From contig CM035165.1 of NCBI GenBank assembly GCA_020205615.1, positions 90,148,005-90,212,004 of the forward strand: 64,000 nucleotides of DNA, given 5' to 3'. The translations under genes and the position numbers were made by a program. The notes under the pieces were generated by a model. It saw nothing but the letters and a program-made list of their open reading frames with translations, searched no databases and was not told where the DNA came from. The DNA comes from Panax quinquefolius. Its lineage: Eukaryota > Streptophyta > Magnoliopsida > Apiales > Araliaceae. This document shows positions 10,940 through 22,451 of this stretch, in pieces (position 1 is the first letter of the stretch; every line of letters begins with the position of its first letter).

Positions 10940-11529
10940 CTGCAGCTCATCACATAGTTGCATTGCCTGCCCAATAATACATAGTTGGGTAAGTTACACA
11001 TGATTAGATTAAACAAAAAAGTCCTGCAGCTCATCACGAAAAAACATAGCTAAATGATGCCAAATATGCTGACTTTGCTGCAACATCAGAGATTTTAATC
11101 ACATTGATCATCACAGAGAGAGGAGACAGAATAATGCGAAGCAGAAACAATTTTAAAACAGAACTCACTTTAGTTATCGCTTACGGGAAATTGAAACATT
11201 AATATGATATTTAGGTTCTTAATTTGTATACCTTGATCTATTTGGTTAACAGTGATCATAATATCAGATGTGGCAGTTGCACCCCTTTTGTGACTCACAA
11301 TTTTCATGAGCTTGTATACGGTCTCACAGTTCCACCCACTCCCCACAAAAAAAAAAAACAAAACAAAAAAAAAACTCACCTTTGTAGGCTTATGATATGA
11401 ATAAAGCTAATCTTTTTTAACAATTCTACATGAACAATTTGACAGTAAAATGTGCTTACAAATTGATAAATGCTTTACTGATTGATTCAATTGGTTGATG
11501 CAATAATTAACAAAGATTGATAGGCAAAC
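10940..11529. other. Non-coding spacer between RPL18a and TBL fragments
   Basis: A 20-bp direct repeat, AAAGTCCTGCAGCTCATCAC, occurs at the RPL18a exon edge (about 10934) and again near 11017. Around 11280-11340, minus strand, a short GSGWNCET-like reading may be a decayed third TBL exon. Otherwise I see nothing. Confidence 0.4.
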
Positions 11530-12346
11530 CTGAAATGGGCTGGGGTATATGTACGAAAAAAGACCAGAGTCTTGCTTGTAGTCACTTTGCGGTTTATATA
11601 GTCTACCACGGTTTCTAGGGACTTTCGATAAGCAGTGTCAACTTGCATCTCCAACTTCACCTTTGTTCCTTCTTGGAAGTAACAACCCCTGACCAGTTAG
11701 ATGAAAGTTAAAGTTAAGCAAGAGGCAATATATCTAATGATACTAAATTTAGAGACAATTAGCTAGTTAAGTTAGAACACATAGTTTGCCTCTTGGAGAT
11801 GAATCGATTGTTAAGTTTGTATCGTAGTTTAACTTTAAGTGAAAACAAAAAAGATTGAAGCTAACACCAGTAACCCTTGAACACATATTTTATCATTTTT
11901 GCAACTTAATTGAATGCTCAACACAAAGCAACAAATGCATTATTCCACAATGGCCTTGTTACACGAGCTGTTCATTTTGAGAGATTAAACAGAATGCAAG
12001 TGATTATGTTGTAAGTTTGTAGTAGACATATAGAAGAATAAAGAAGATGAGGAATTAATGTACTTATATAAAATGAACTTACCCTCTAATGGTCTTCTCA
12101 TAATTCCACCAATGCCCAGTGTTAAAAACCAGAATATCTGCATTTCTCCATTTCAATGAGCTCCAATCCACCACATCTAGTTTCAGGGTAAGTCTTACCT
12201 TTGGTGATTTAGCAGGAGGTCTGCCCTGCAATACAAGAAATGGAGCCCGATAGTACTCTACCGTGCAGTTATAATCCACGAACTTGAAGACCAAGAACCC
12301 GTTGTGCTTCGAAATTGGGCTGCCATTCACTTCATAAATTGAATCC

Positions 12347-12350
<4 letters not shown>
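11530..12350 (-). pseudogene. Two exons of a TRICHOME BIREFRINGENCE-LIKE (TBL/PMR5) wall-polysaccharide O-acetyltransferase
   Basis: The first exon (about 12350-12085, minus) encodes [20 protein letters not shown], then [13 protein letters not shown] and [17 protein letters not shown]. These are characteristic of the PC-esterase domain of TBL proteins, which O-acetylate xylan or other wall polysaccharides in the Golgi. It ends at a GTAAG donor. The second exon (about 11689-11530) begins after CAG with GCYFQEG and runs to RTYTPAHFR, the expected continuation, ending at a donor. The N-terminal TM/TBL region with the GDS motif and the C-terminal DxxH motif are missing, although a decayed third exon may lie near 11300. 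The AAT microsatellite lies immediately upstream. It is a gene fragment with introns retained and probably non-functional. Confidence 0.8.

Positions 12351-12410
<60 letters not shown>
12344..12410 (+). repeat. (TTA)n microsatellite
   Basis: About 22 units, the insertion site of the following element. On the minus strand it reads as an Asn run that artificially extends the TBL exon; that N-rich start is not coding. Confidence 0.95.
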
Positions 12411-13698
12411 GGGACAATTACATTTTTTATTACATTTTAAAAAATAATTACAATAATAGTGCACTCGTAAAATATTTACACAATTAATGCATTTAAAGTT
12501 TTATTTACAAAATTAGTGCATTCTTATCCCTTTAATTTAGTTGAGTGCTTTAATAGGTTTCAATTCAGCACTTTCTCTCTCATCCCTTCTAAACCCACCA
12601 TCCATAACTGGCAACAAAGTTTTTCAGAATTTTATCTTCCAAAACATTAAATGCTTTAATATTTCTCTATCTTCTCAACAAACAGATATCAAAAAATCTA
12701 TTATAATTTTTTTTATTTCATAGTACAGTTGGTAGTCAAACCTTTATACAAATGTAACCAATTCAGTTTTATTAGGTTACCAATTAATTAAAATAAATTT
12801 ATTATAGATTTTTTTTCATGATGCAGTTGGTAGCGAAATCTTAATACAAAAGTAACCAATTCAGTTTTATTGGGTTACCAATTAATTATAAAAAATCTAT
12901 TATAGAATTTTTTTTCCTATAGTGCAGTTGGTAGCCAACTTTTAATACAAATGTAATTAACAAAAACTAAAATGGTTACCTTTGTATGAAAGTTTTGGCT
13001 ACCAACTGCACTGAAATTTCTCCTGGTTATCCATAAAAACTAAAATGGTTACCTTTGTATAAATGTTTGGCTACAAACTGCACTAACATTTATCTTCTTC
13101 TCTTTTTAATTTCTGGACTAAATCAACCTTCATCATAATGGAAGTTATGTAAATGCTAATAATGAAAATAAAACATAAAGGAAAACATAAGAAAGAGAAA
13201 AAAGAATTAACAGAGAATGGAAATTTGCATAGATTTCTGGATAAAAATAACTTCTACAATAATGAACTAAATATATTCCTCCTCTACAATACTGATAAAA
13301 TACTAACAACTCCAAAGACTAGGCGTGACGAAGCAACGGTCCATGACGGCTACATCTTCAAGATCTACAAATCTACATCTTCAAGGTGTTAAAGCGGCGG
13401 CGAAGGTGAAGGAAGACGATGAAGGGGAGGAAGAAGAAGAAGAAGAAGAAGAAGAAGACTTACAAGATCTACATCTTCAAGGTGTTGAAGCGGCGGCGAC
13501 GGCGAAGGAGGATGACGAAGGGGAGGAGAGAGGAGGCGATAAGGGAGAGAAAGAGAATGAGCAGATGAGTGTTTTCCCTAAATTAAGGACATTAATATTG
13601 AAAATAAATATGGGAAGATTATTATTTTTGTAATTATTTTGGTGATGCACTAATAGTGTAATTACTTATTAAATGTTGTATATTATTATAAAAGACCC
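12411..13698. mobile_element. Mutator-like non-autonomous element inserted in an ATT microsatellite
   Basis: The termini GGGACAATTACA... and, in inverted form, GGGTCTTTTATA... share a diverged inverted repeat including TAATTACA and TAGTGCA. Flanks are TATTATTAT at 12402-12410 and 13699-13707, a 9-bp direct repeat as expected for Mutator, although the microsatellite makes this ambiguous. The interior holds five copies of a TGCAGTTGGTAGCC-containing motif (12720-13095), three in one orientation and two inverted. It also holds a GC-richer, Glu-rich open frame (13325-13633, +). No transposase is visible. Confidence 0.6.
13325..13633 (+). CDS. Hypothetical Glu-rich open frame within the Mutator-like element
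   Basis: A 102-codon frame with a Glu run at about residues 35-45. It carries a duplicated segment reading LHLQGVKAAAKVKEDDEGEE and then LHLQGVEAAATAKEDDEGEE. Base composition is much more GC-rich than the flanks, so the stretch may have been captured from a host gene. No known domain is seen and the start codon is uncertain. It may be non-coding. Confidence 0.25.
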   Translation: MTKQRSMTATSSRSTNLHLQGVKAAAKVKEDDEGEEEEEEEEEEDLQDLHLQGVEAAATAKEDDEGEERGGDKGEKENEQMSVFPKLRTLILKINMGRLLFL

Positions 13699-13710
13699 TA
13701 TTATTATTAT

Positions 13711-16700
13711 TGTGACGCCTCCAAAATAGGTCCAATCCACCCAACCTATTCTGAGTCGCCAGATACATGGTACAAAAAATAACTACAACTTTATTACAAT
13801 AATTGTCGTGCAAAATACAACAACACATATGCTGTGAGTTTTGATACAAATATATACCAACTGTGACTCACATCCCAACCTTGGATAGCACGTCACAATG
13901 GCACCTTACATAAAGGTATAGTCAAAAACTGTTTTAGAAATTAGAATCTTTGGGAAGTGCTCAAGGAAACCTTCGTACATGGGAGGTCATGCGTCTAGGT
14001 TATAATAGATATCATATGGCCACAGAATTATCCTTGGTTGACCCAATAGACCCCAAAGAAAAACGAAAAGATTACTATCAAATTCTTTCCAATGGTAAGT
14101 CTTCTCTTGACATATTATTATCTCAACTGTCTCTAATTGAGAATTATACTTTAAACAAACACCAAGATTATATAGATAGTGCTCGTAGATATACTCAGCA
14201 AGTGGATGTTCACAACCCTGTCTTATGATGACACGAGGTTGTATGTCATTAGACATCTTGTATGATAGTGGCAAAACACCCTTCCAACGTTGGGTTCGAC
14301 TCACCCTATCTGATTCACCAAATATAACTACTAAATGATGTATACAACACACTTTTCTATACTGTTTAGGAAGAACTCCACAGCTAGAGACCACCGTTCT
14401 ATTCCTTGTTTTAGCTTTCGACCCGACTACACTCTTATTACCTAAAAGGAATTGTGAAGCAAAATGGTGAGCTCAACTAGCCCATTAAAGAATATCATGA
14501 CTAAAGATAAATAAATTATCAATAGCCTTCAACAGTAATAAATCAGAGATTTAGAACATATGGTAGATGATAAAAATTTTCAACCATAGTTGTAGCGGAA
14601 CGAGCAATCCATTAGAAGAGTCAAATAGACCATAAAGTCTACTATCTTCTCCACATTAAAAGTCCACCAACAGTGTTTTATCCCTGTAACATCAATCAAC
14701 AATTTTGGTCCACAATTATATGAATAACTCATAATCATAATTATAATTCTAAATTCCTCTTCTCATCCAGGACGAAGATAATTTTCATCACCTATCTTTA
14801 CCTGAAACATTAAAGATCATGGTTACACCAAATCACAGTTCCTGTTCATAATCATACTAATAACTTCATCTTTGCACTACGGCCAAATATATTCGTCAAC
14901 GACTCATCTTTGCACTCTTGACCAAAAATATTCAACAACATGTCATCCGTGCATACACGGGCCAAAGATATTCATCAACAATTCATCTTTGCACTCTGAG
15001 CCAAAGATATTCCTCAACATTCATATTTTACTCTGGGCCAAATATATTCATCAATTGATTCATATTTGCACTACATGCCAAATATATTATTATCTCAAAG
15101 AAATATATAATCATTTCAGAATTTATATAAACAATAATTATAACCATGTTGATCATTTCACATTTGCACTTAAGCTAAAGATATTCAATTATAAATTCAA
15201 TGGTCATGATCATACCAGACAACAATTCAACTTTGCACTACTGGCCAAAGAGAACCCATAGTCATGATCATACCAATAATCTACCCATCTTTACACTCAA
15301 GTCAAAAAGAAATTAATATCATCATTAGGGTTATAAAAATGTTATAAATGATAACAAAAATAATATAATCAACATATAGATTTACTCTCAAGAGTAATAT
15401 TCATAACTCAACTATAATTTGGTTAGAAAAAGAAACCAATTTTGTTATAAATAGTAACTCGTGAATAGTAACCCATGAATAGTAATTCGTGAATAGTAAC
15501 TCATGAATAGTAACTCATGAATAGTAAACCCGACACAAAAAGGTAGAAATTCCACAATAAAATCTATACCAATATTTCGGTATAATGATATTGAAATAAC
15601 ATTTTTTAAAATTATAAACAATTTATTTTAATTGTTTATACTTTACTAAATAATGCATTTAATCATCCTAAAATTCTAAACTCATAAGATTTCATCACCA
15701 ATAACCAAAACCCTCATCAAAAATCTGCATATACCTCATATAGGATTCTCAAGCCATAAAATCCTATTTTTCAATTTTCTTACTTCACATAACATATTTA
15801 ATTCATTTACTCATAACTAGTCCATTTTTATAAAAAATATCGAATCAGTACGAACAAATTTTCTTTTTTAAGATTTAGTAGAATATAGTCCCATATTGAA
15901 CATATATTTTTCTCAGAATTTTTAAAATTCATTTACTATTTTTCATATGGCCAAAACAGCCGAATGTTTAGATATTTATCAAAAATTGTACTTTTATCCA
16001 AAAATTCTGAAATTTATAGAGTATACTTCTATCATATACATGTACTCCCAATAAAAATTTCACCAATTTTAGAGTTAACCACAAGGAGTTATAAGCGGTT
16101 ACTTTTAAAATAGTCTTTTCTCATAAAATTCACAACTCTTAATCTATACATCCAAAAATCGCTATTTTTGGACACAATCAAGAAAACTCATCAAATTATC
16201 ATTTTAAATTTTTTCAGAATTTTTGAAGGTCAGAAAAATTACGAAACTGAAAAACATAACCCTTACAATCCCTTACCTCAAAAAAAAAGACTTACATTTG
16301 GATATCGGATATATTATTTGAAGGAAACTTGCACTGATGAATAGCAACTCACCAAGTATCTAAATACTCACAAAATACACTCGATAATCTAGAGAGAAAA
16401 AGAGAGAAAACTTATGAATTCTGATGTGATTTTTAATTCTAACTTAGCCTTCTATTTATAGGAAAATATTAGCACGCCGAAGCAGACTTGACCTGCTACC
16501 TGATGGCTTTATCTGCTACTATTTCACCCACCAAAAATCAGCTATCTTCCCCAACAACCAAAAGTGGGGCCCACCCATTTCTAGAATTTTCCACAAAAAT
16601 TATTTATAAACCTAATTTTCGAATCAGTCACCTCTTAAAATTCATAACAAATCATTCATTCATTTTTAACGGTTCAAAATTTGTTAACATATACTCAACT

Positions 16701-17675
16701 TATATATGTATAACATATCCAAAAATCACAACGATTCAACGGTCAGATTAAAAATTATAACTCATACAATAAAGCTGTAAGAACACTGATTTGATCTTTT
16801 AATACCTCCAATCCGACAAAATACTGATAAAATACCTCAACATTAATTTCTTCTTTTATAACCACATAAATAAATCCATCATTTATATCCGCATCAAATA
16901 AATATTTCCTTACCATATAAATCAATAATTAATTATTCACAAATAATATTACAGAATCATAATTTGCGACAACCGCATAGGTTCCCGAAAAGAGGGGGCT
17001 TTCCGATAAGGATTTCTCTTCATTGGCGACTGATTAGGTGACCAAACATCTCCTTGAAAGAACTTTCTAGACATTGCCAATAATGTTATCTAATAATATT
17101 ATTCAAATAATATAAATTATTGATCGATAATGGAGATCTTTCATGCGGTGACAATTATTGAAACAACAATAATATAAAATATCAACGCAAGCAATTATTG
17201 ATTGATAAAATAAAATATTAAGCGATAATTCTTTGTAACAATTATTGAGTAGTGCCTTCTTACGTAAGAATCAATAATTCAACAATATTGTGCAATCTGT
17301 GTATTGCTCTTGTGTGCAACAACGCGTATTACTTTACTTTACCAACCGGGTATTCCAAGCGGTGTTAACTTGAACGCGATTACACGTAGTTATTTATAAA
17401 AACTTAATTTTTTATTTTCTTCATCCAAGCGGTTATTACATTATGGGGTCCACAAATGGTTGCGCCGTCGTACAAATATTCTCCGACAGAAAGAATATTC
17501 CACGACCAAGCGAATATTCCCCGATAAAAATGATTATTTTATAACCACTTGCGTATTTTGAAAATTTTGCACATTTCACCAATAACCAAAGCATTATATC
17601 AAATTAACACCTTATTATTCACAATAATAAATAGAGAAAATTCAATTTTATTCATTAAAAAGTTGGGGTCTTACA
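13711..17675 (-). mobile_element. Subfamily A LTR, copy A1
   Basis: On the minus strand it starts with TGTAAGACCCCAAC at 17675 and ends with GGAGGCGTCACA at 13711; length is 3965 bp. It includes the TATA box (16452-16460), the 14-bp repeats and the hairpin minisatellite. It is followed on its left by microsatellite DNA and on its right by a 333-bp internal domain. Short open frames inside have no relatives and are not genes. Confidence 0.9.
14865..15085 (-). repeat. Hairpin minisatellite in LTR A1
   Basis: About six units of 37-46 bp containing CATCTTTGCACT...GGCCAAAGATATTC, equivalent to the units at 1751-1945. Confidence 0.8.
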
Positions 17676-17709
17676 ACCTCCCCTCCTTATGAAATTTTAT
17701 CCCCGAAAT

Positions 17710-17799
17710 TTACGTACCTGGTATTGCAAAGAATTGAGAATACCTTGCTTTCATTTCAGATTCCATCTTCCCTGTCATCATGATTTCTCCATTGTTCAT
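17710..17799 (-). CDS. 29-codon open frame in A internal domain, copy 1
   Basis: ATG at 17799-17797, TAA at 17712-17710. The first half reads MNNGEIMMTGKM. The second half, ESEMKARYSQFFAIPGT, resembles the last residues of the pol chromodomain region in the B element (ESEIKSRYPHLF). The frame thus seems to be a fusion of the old gag-start position to the pol tail, left after internal deletion. The second A internal domain keeps the same length and frame. Its expression is unknown, and it may simply be a by-product. Confidence 0.4.
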   Translation of the reverse strand: MNNGEIMMTGKMESEMKARYSQFFAIPGT

Positions 17800-17989
17800 C
17801 TCATGTATTTTAGATATCATTCTAGAATACAGCTTCAAAACAAGGGTTAATTGAATAAATTAACATATTACATAATATCCTCATATTATAACTGACCAAC
17901 AAATAAGCTTAGGTAGGACACACTAGCGAAGGATTTAGTCATCTCTCCTCTCCTAGTTCTATTCCCCGATCTCCGCCAGAGATCATATC

Positions 17990-18008
17990 CCTAAGCTCTG
18001 ATACCAAA
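17990..18008 (-). promoter_or_regulatory. tRNA-iMet-type primer binding site after LTR A2
   Basis: TTTGGTATCAGAGCTTAGG (minus strand) follows the LTR terminus GTCACA. It is the standard priming site of plant Ty3/gypsy elements. The equivalent site after A3 is GGTATCGAGCTTAGG-like (about 31738-31755), with small changes. Confidence 0.85.
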
Positions 18009-19378
18009 TGTGACAACCCCAAAATAGGTCCATTTCACCCAACTTATTCTGAGTCGCCAAATATATGGTACAGAAAACAACTACAACTTTATTACAACAA
18101 TTATCGTACAAAATACAACAAATATATCTTTGTGAGTTTGGATACAATATATACCAATTGTGACTCGTGTCCCAGTAGTAATGTGACAAATGTCCCATCA
18201 GTGGACAACACCTCACAGTGATACCTACATAAAAGTATAGTCAAAAACTGATTTAGAAATTAGAATCTTTGGGAAGTGCTCAAGGAAACCCTCATACATG
18301 GGAGGCCATGCTTCCAGGTTATGATAGATATCATATGGCCACATAATTATCCTTGGTTGACCCAATAGACCCCAAAAAAAAATGAGAAGATTACTATCAT
18401 ATTCTTTCCAATGGTGAGTCTTTTCTTGACATATCATTATCTCCACTTCGTCTCTAATTGAGAATTATACTTCAAACAAACACCAAGATCATATAGGTAG
18501 TCTTGGCGTAGAGATATACTCGAAGAAGTGGATGTGCACAACCCGTCTTATATGATGACACGAGGTTGTATGTCTTTAGACATCTTGTATGATAGTGGCA
18601 AAACACCCTTCCAACGTTGGGTTAGCCTCACCTATTTGATTCATCAAATATAACTACTAAATGATGACCATAGTTCTATTCATCATTACCCCAGCTCGAC
18701 CCAACTACACTCGTATTACACGAAAGGAATTTTGAAGCAGAAAGGTGTGAGAACGACTAGCTCGAGAAAAAGAATATCACGACTAAAGATAAATAAATTA
18801 TCAATAGCCTTCAACAATAATAAATCGTAGATTTAGAACATATGGTAGATGATAAAATTTTCAACCATAGTTGCAGGTGAACGAGCAATCCATTAGAAGA
18901 GTCGAATAGACCGTAAAAGTCTATTATCTTCTCCACATTAAAAGTCCACCAACAATGTTTTATCCTCGTAACATTAATCAAAAGTTCTTTCACGATTATA
19001 TGAATAACTTCATAATCATAATTGTAATTCTAAATTCTCTTAGCATCCAAGGGCGAAGATAATTTTCATCACATGTCTTTACGAAACATCAAAGATCATG
19101 GTTATACCAAATCCGCAGTTCCTTATAATCATCATCTAACAATTTTATCTTTGCACTTACGACCAAAGATATTCATCAATGAGAACCATCTTGCACTTTC
19201 TGGTGCCAAAGATATTCAACAACATGTCATCTTTACACTCTACGGACCAAAGATATTCATCAACAATTCATCTTTTCACTTGGGCCAAAGATATTCCTCA
19301 GCAGTTCATATTTGCACTACAGGCCAAATATATTCATCAACAGTTCATATTTGCACTACAGACCAAATATATTCATCA

Positions 19379-20170
19379 CACTACAAAAAAATGAGGCTTC
19401 AGCAACAATCGATTTTCATTGCTAAAGGTGCCAAATTTCGTTGCTAAAGGGTTTTGGCAACGACTTTACTGTCGTTGCATCTTTGGTTGCGCAATGAGCG
19501 TTGCTAATTGTTCCGCAACGAACATATTTTTTTCGTTGCCAAAAGTAATACATTTTGTAACGAAGTTTGGCTTTCGTATAGAGACATCGATCCTTTAGTA
19601 ACAAAATGTATTGTTGCAGAATAATTAAAATGTCGTTGCTAAAACCCCCCATTTCGTTGCAAAAGCCTGCTAATTGGCAACGAAATGAACTCTTTTTTTT
19701 GCAACGGCCATGCATTTTCGTTGCAATTAACACCATTTTGTAACGACATTTTTCGTTGTAGTAAATTATGAAAATAATTGCCTAAGCTTGCTTTTGTTCA
19801 TGAATGTAAACTTTTTAGCAACGATTTTCGATTCTTGATTATATTATTTAGCAAGCGACATTATCTTGAATCAACAACGAAAATGTTTGTTGCTGGTTAT
19901 TTTTCAATAGCAACGAAAGTTATCGATTAGCAACGACATTATATGTTGTCGTTACTTTATGTGCAATGAAAGTTGATATGATTTGCAACTATAAAAAAAT
20001 ATTATCTTTTATTTTAGTATTAGCAACAATATACTCTCCGTTATTAGTTTAATTTTTCGTTGCCAAATATTATATTTTTAATGTCATTAGCAACGAAAAT
20101 TTGTTGCTAAATGTATAAAAAATTGTTGCTATATTAAAACTTATTCAATGCTTTGGTAACGAATTATATT
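19379..20170. repeat. Left subterminal repeats of the CACTA element
   Basis: More than 15 copies of TTTCGTTGC or GCAACGAAA variants, often CGTTGCTAAA. These are likely binding sites for the element's own regulatory transposition protein in the autonomous relative; this role is known for En/Spm and inferred here. Confidence 0.8.
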
Positions 20171-20379
20171 GTTGCCAAATCAAAATTTGACACTGTGTAC
20201 CTGGCTGGCTCAATGTCCTCATAGCAAATAATGACAAAAATACATTAAACTAAAATATTATTAACTTGATAAAATCATCCACTACATAATCATTCATTAT
20301 CTTTACAATTAACTATCTAAAGTTACCACAGTTATTCAATCAAAGTATATATCTACATATATAGAGAGGGTACACTTCA

Positions 20380-20722
20380 CAATTTCGTCCCTTGTCTTAA
20401 CGTAGCACTGAAATTTGATACCCAATATTGTAAGGCGGGTCGTAGAAGCAGTCTTCCTGCACATTTAAAAATAATAGCTAGTCAGGAAAATGAAGTAAAT
20501 AGGTCACCATTGGCGCTTAGTGCCAAAATCAATACACAAAGACAATAGAGTTGCTTTCATTGAGTACAATGTCAAAGGCTTGGCTTCTATTTCATAATAC
20601 TTTAGAATACCACCAATTTCTTGTTCAAAAAACAATAAATATGGTTGGCACATCAATACATAATCACTCTCCAACCTGGTTATAGCACAAGTTAGAACAA
20701 GTACTCCACTTTCCATTGCCAA
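20380..20722 (-). other. Possible further captured exons, unidentified
   Basis: At 20504-20722 a 72-codon frame contains LESDYVLMCQPYLLFFEQEI. At about 20400-20460 a CAG-bounded reading EDCFYDPPYNIGYQISVLR ends at a stop. Both look more protein-like than the flanks and lie on the same strand as the other captured exons. I do not recognise the source gene. Confidence 0.25.
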
Positions 20723-20846
20723 AAATATTTTCCTTCAATGCATTCAATTTAATAAGGAGATGGGTTATCTTCAAAAGCATGCAAAAATACTTGAAAAATG
20801 ATATCTTGTGAAAAGCATTTATGAGCTGAAGATTGAGATTACATAC

Positions 20847-20914
20847 CATACATGCGAATCATAGTCGTCGTAGCGATTATCACCCATCACAAAAATTGAG
20901 TTTTCTGGTACATG
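20847..20914 (-). pseudogene. Captured exon of a plastid-type signal peptidase I
   Basis: A 68-bp exon between a GTGCAG acceptor and a GTATGT donor encodes [23 protein letters not shown]. It matches the conserved box around GDNxxxSxDSH of type I signal peptidases, notably thylakoidal/plastid forms (S26 family). The usual Ser in NNSYDSH is changed to Asp. Catalytic Ser/Lys segments are not present nearby. It is a fragment carried by the CACTA element. Confidence 0.6.
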
Positions 20915-22041
20915 CTGCACCACAGTATAAAAACATCAAATTCATAATCAATATTGGTTGGCCAGTAATAGTTCATTCCTATAAAAATCATCTACATTAT
21001 GCTTCCACTGGTGTTTGCCCTTTTACAACGTACATAGGCTAAAATCCTAGGCCACTTATAATTTAAAAAGTTTTATGTATGCACATTTTTCAAATTTTGA
21101 GATAGAATAGGAAAAGAACAAGAAAATAAATGGGGAGTTGGAAGTATAGTGAAACTGCACATACAACTGGTGTCATTTCATATTTAGGTGCTCCGAGAAT
21201 GAAATCTTCTTCCTTCATGAACACAAGCGTAATAGATTATACAAAAACCATGACTACGTACCAAGACATATTATAGGGTGAAAAAAACGTTGGATAAGAA
21301 AGAACATTGTCACATTATACATGTGTTGTCAAAAACTAGCATATATTACAGTTTATATGGTAGAATAAATATTCACCCCAAGATGTGTTTAGCATCAAGC
21401 TCAATATTAACCTCAGTTTGGTTCTTCAGAAATAGAAATCTACATTCTAGAAGTGAAGCAAAACTTACCTCCTCCCATTTGGAATTTTCCATTCGAAGGT
21501 ATACTGATAATATGATACAGCCAGGTCTGACTTAAACTGCTTCTAAGTAGACACTAACTAGAAAATCACATGATGTCTACCAGTAGTACTTAAGAATATG
21601 TAACTAACTTTGTAATCTTGAACTAAAATTGGTTCATAATTTAGCCATAAAGCCTCTTACAACTGCTTCTGGTAATACATCAAACAAAAATCATGTTTTA
21701 TGGCCATAGCCTGTATTTCTAAAATTGCACCATGTTAGCATAAAATTGGCAAATGAGGTTCTTCTAATTTTATCTATCCTAGTCATTAGTCTCAACATTA
21801 AAAAACTACAATTAACAAAAGGTAACACTACATGCAGGGAGAAAAAGAAAGAAACAAATGACAAAAAAAATTAGTAGAGCAAGCTAACCTGAAGAATAGC
21901 AAATAGTCTGCAAATAGCAACGACTAGCTTTCTAAAGAAAGTATGAAAGTTGGCCTCTAAGAACCTGCATGGATGGATCTAGACCAACTGATTCTCACAG
22001 CTAAAGAGTTCAAACTAGTGACATGAAGATATTGAGTTCAC

Positions 22042-22451
22042 CTATCATCCCATCGAGCAAGACGGCAAGCTAGTTGTGCAATAACTCCATGTGTTGTTCT
22101 TGGTACATTATTACCACCAGCCAAAAGAAGTTCCTAGATCATAGAAGAACACCAATAATTGGGAATCAAGCATAAGCAGAAACTTAATCATTCTTGAATA
22201 ATTAACCAACTTATCACTAGAATTGACACAGTAGAAAGAATCCTATTCAGGTACGAACAAACCTGAACTTCTGTGATGCCCAACACATTTATGCTTGAAG
22301 CAGATCCTTTCATGTGCATCACAGTTATTAAGAAGTTTTGTGCTTGCCAAGAACGAAGCACAACTGGGATATCATCTTCATCAACATAAGGATCACCAGC
22401 TGATTGTCCCAATAGCTCAAACAACAGACCTCCAGCAACCCTAACAGGGAC
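22042..22451 (-). pseudogene. Two captured exons, probably of a CorA-like magnesium transporter family protein
   Basis: Exon 22451-22263 (189 bp) begins after CATACAG and encodes RVAGGLLFELLGQSAGDPYV, later SWQAQNFLITVMHMKGSAS and NVLGITEVQ, ending at a GT donor. After a 129-bp intron, exon 22133-22042 reads ELLLAGGNNVPRTTHGVIAQ and ends LACRLARWDDR before GTGAAC. Both splice joints are intact and in phase. I recall this block from the N-terminal part of plant CorA-like transporter-family proteins; this identification is from memory and moderate. The membrane segments are absent, so it is a fragment. Confidence 0.55.

Larger units (their letters stand above)
17676..18008 (-). mobile_element. 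Short internal domain between LTRs A1 and A2
   Basis: 333 bp. On the minus strand, directly after LTR A2, there is a primer binding site TTTGGTATCAGAGCTTAGG complementary to the 3' end of initiator tRNA-Met. A leader homologous to that of the gag-pol element (41045-41231) follows, including a CTAGGAGAGGAGAGATG-like stretch. It ends with a polypurine tract, TAAGGAGGGGAGGT, next to the start of A1. Gag and almost all of pol are deleted. It contains one 29-codon frame, described separately. Confidence 0.9.

Noticed and set aside
12351..12417. Asn-rich N-terminus joined to the TBL exon
   Set aside because: This is an (ATT)n microsatellite read through. TBL similarity starts only at KDSIYE.
19422..19736. 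104-codon minus-strand frame
   Set aside because: It consists of CACTA subterminal repeats.
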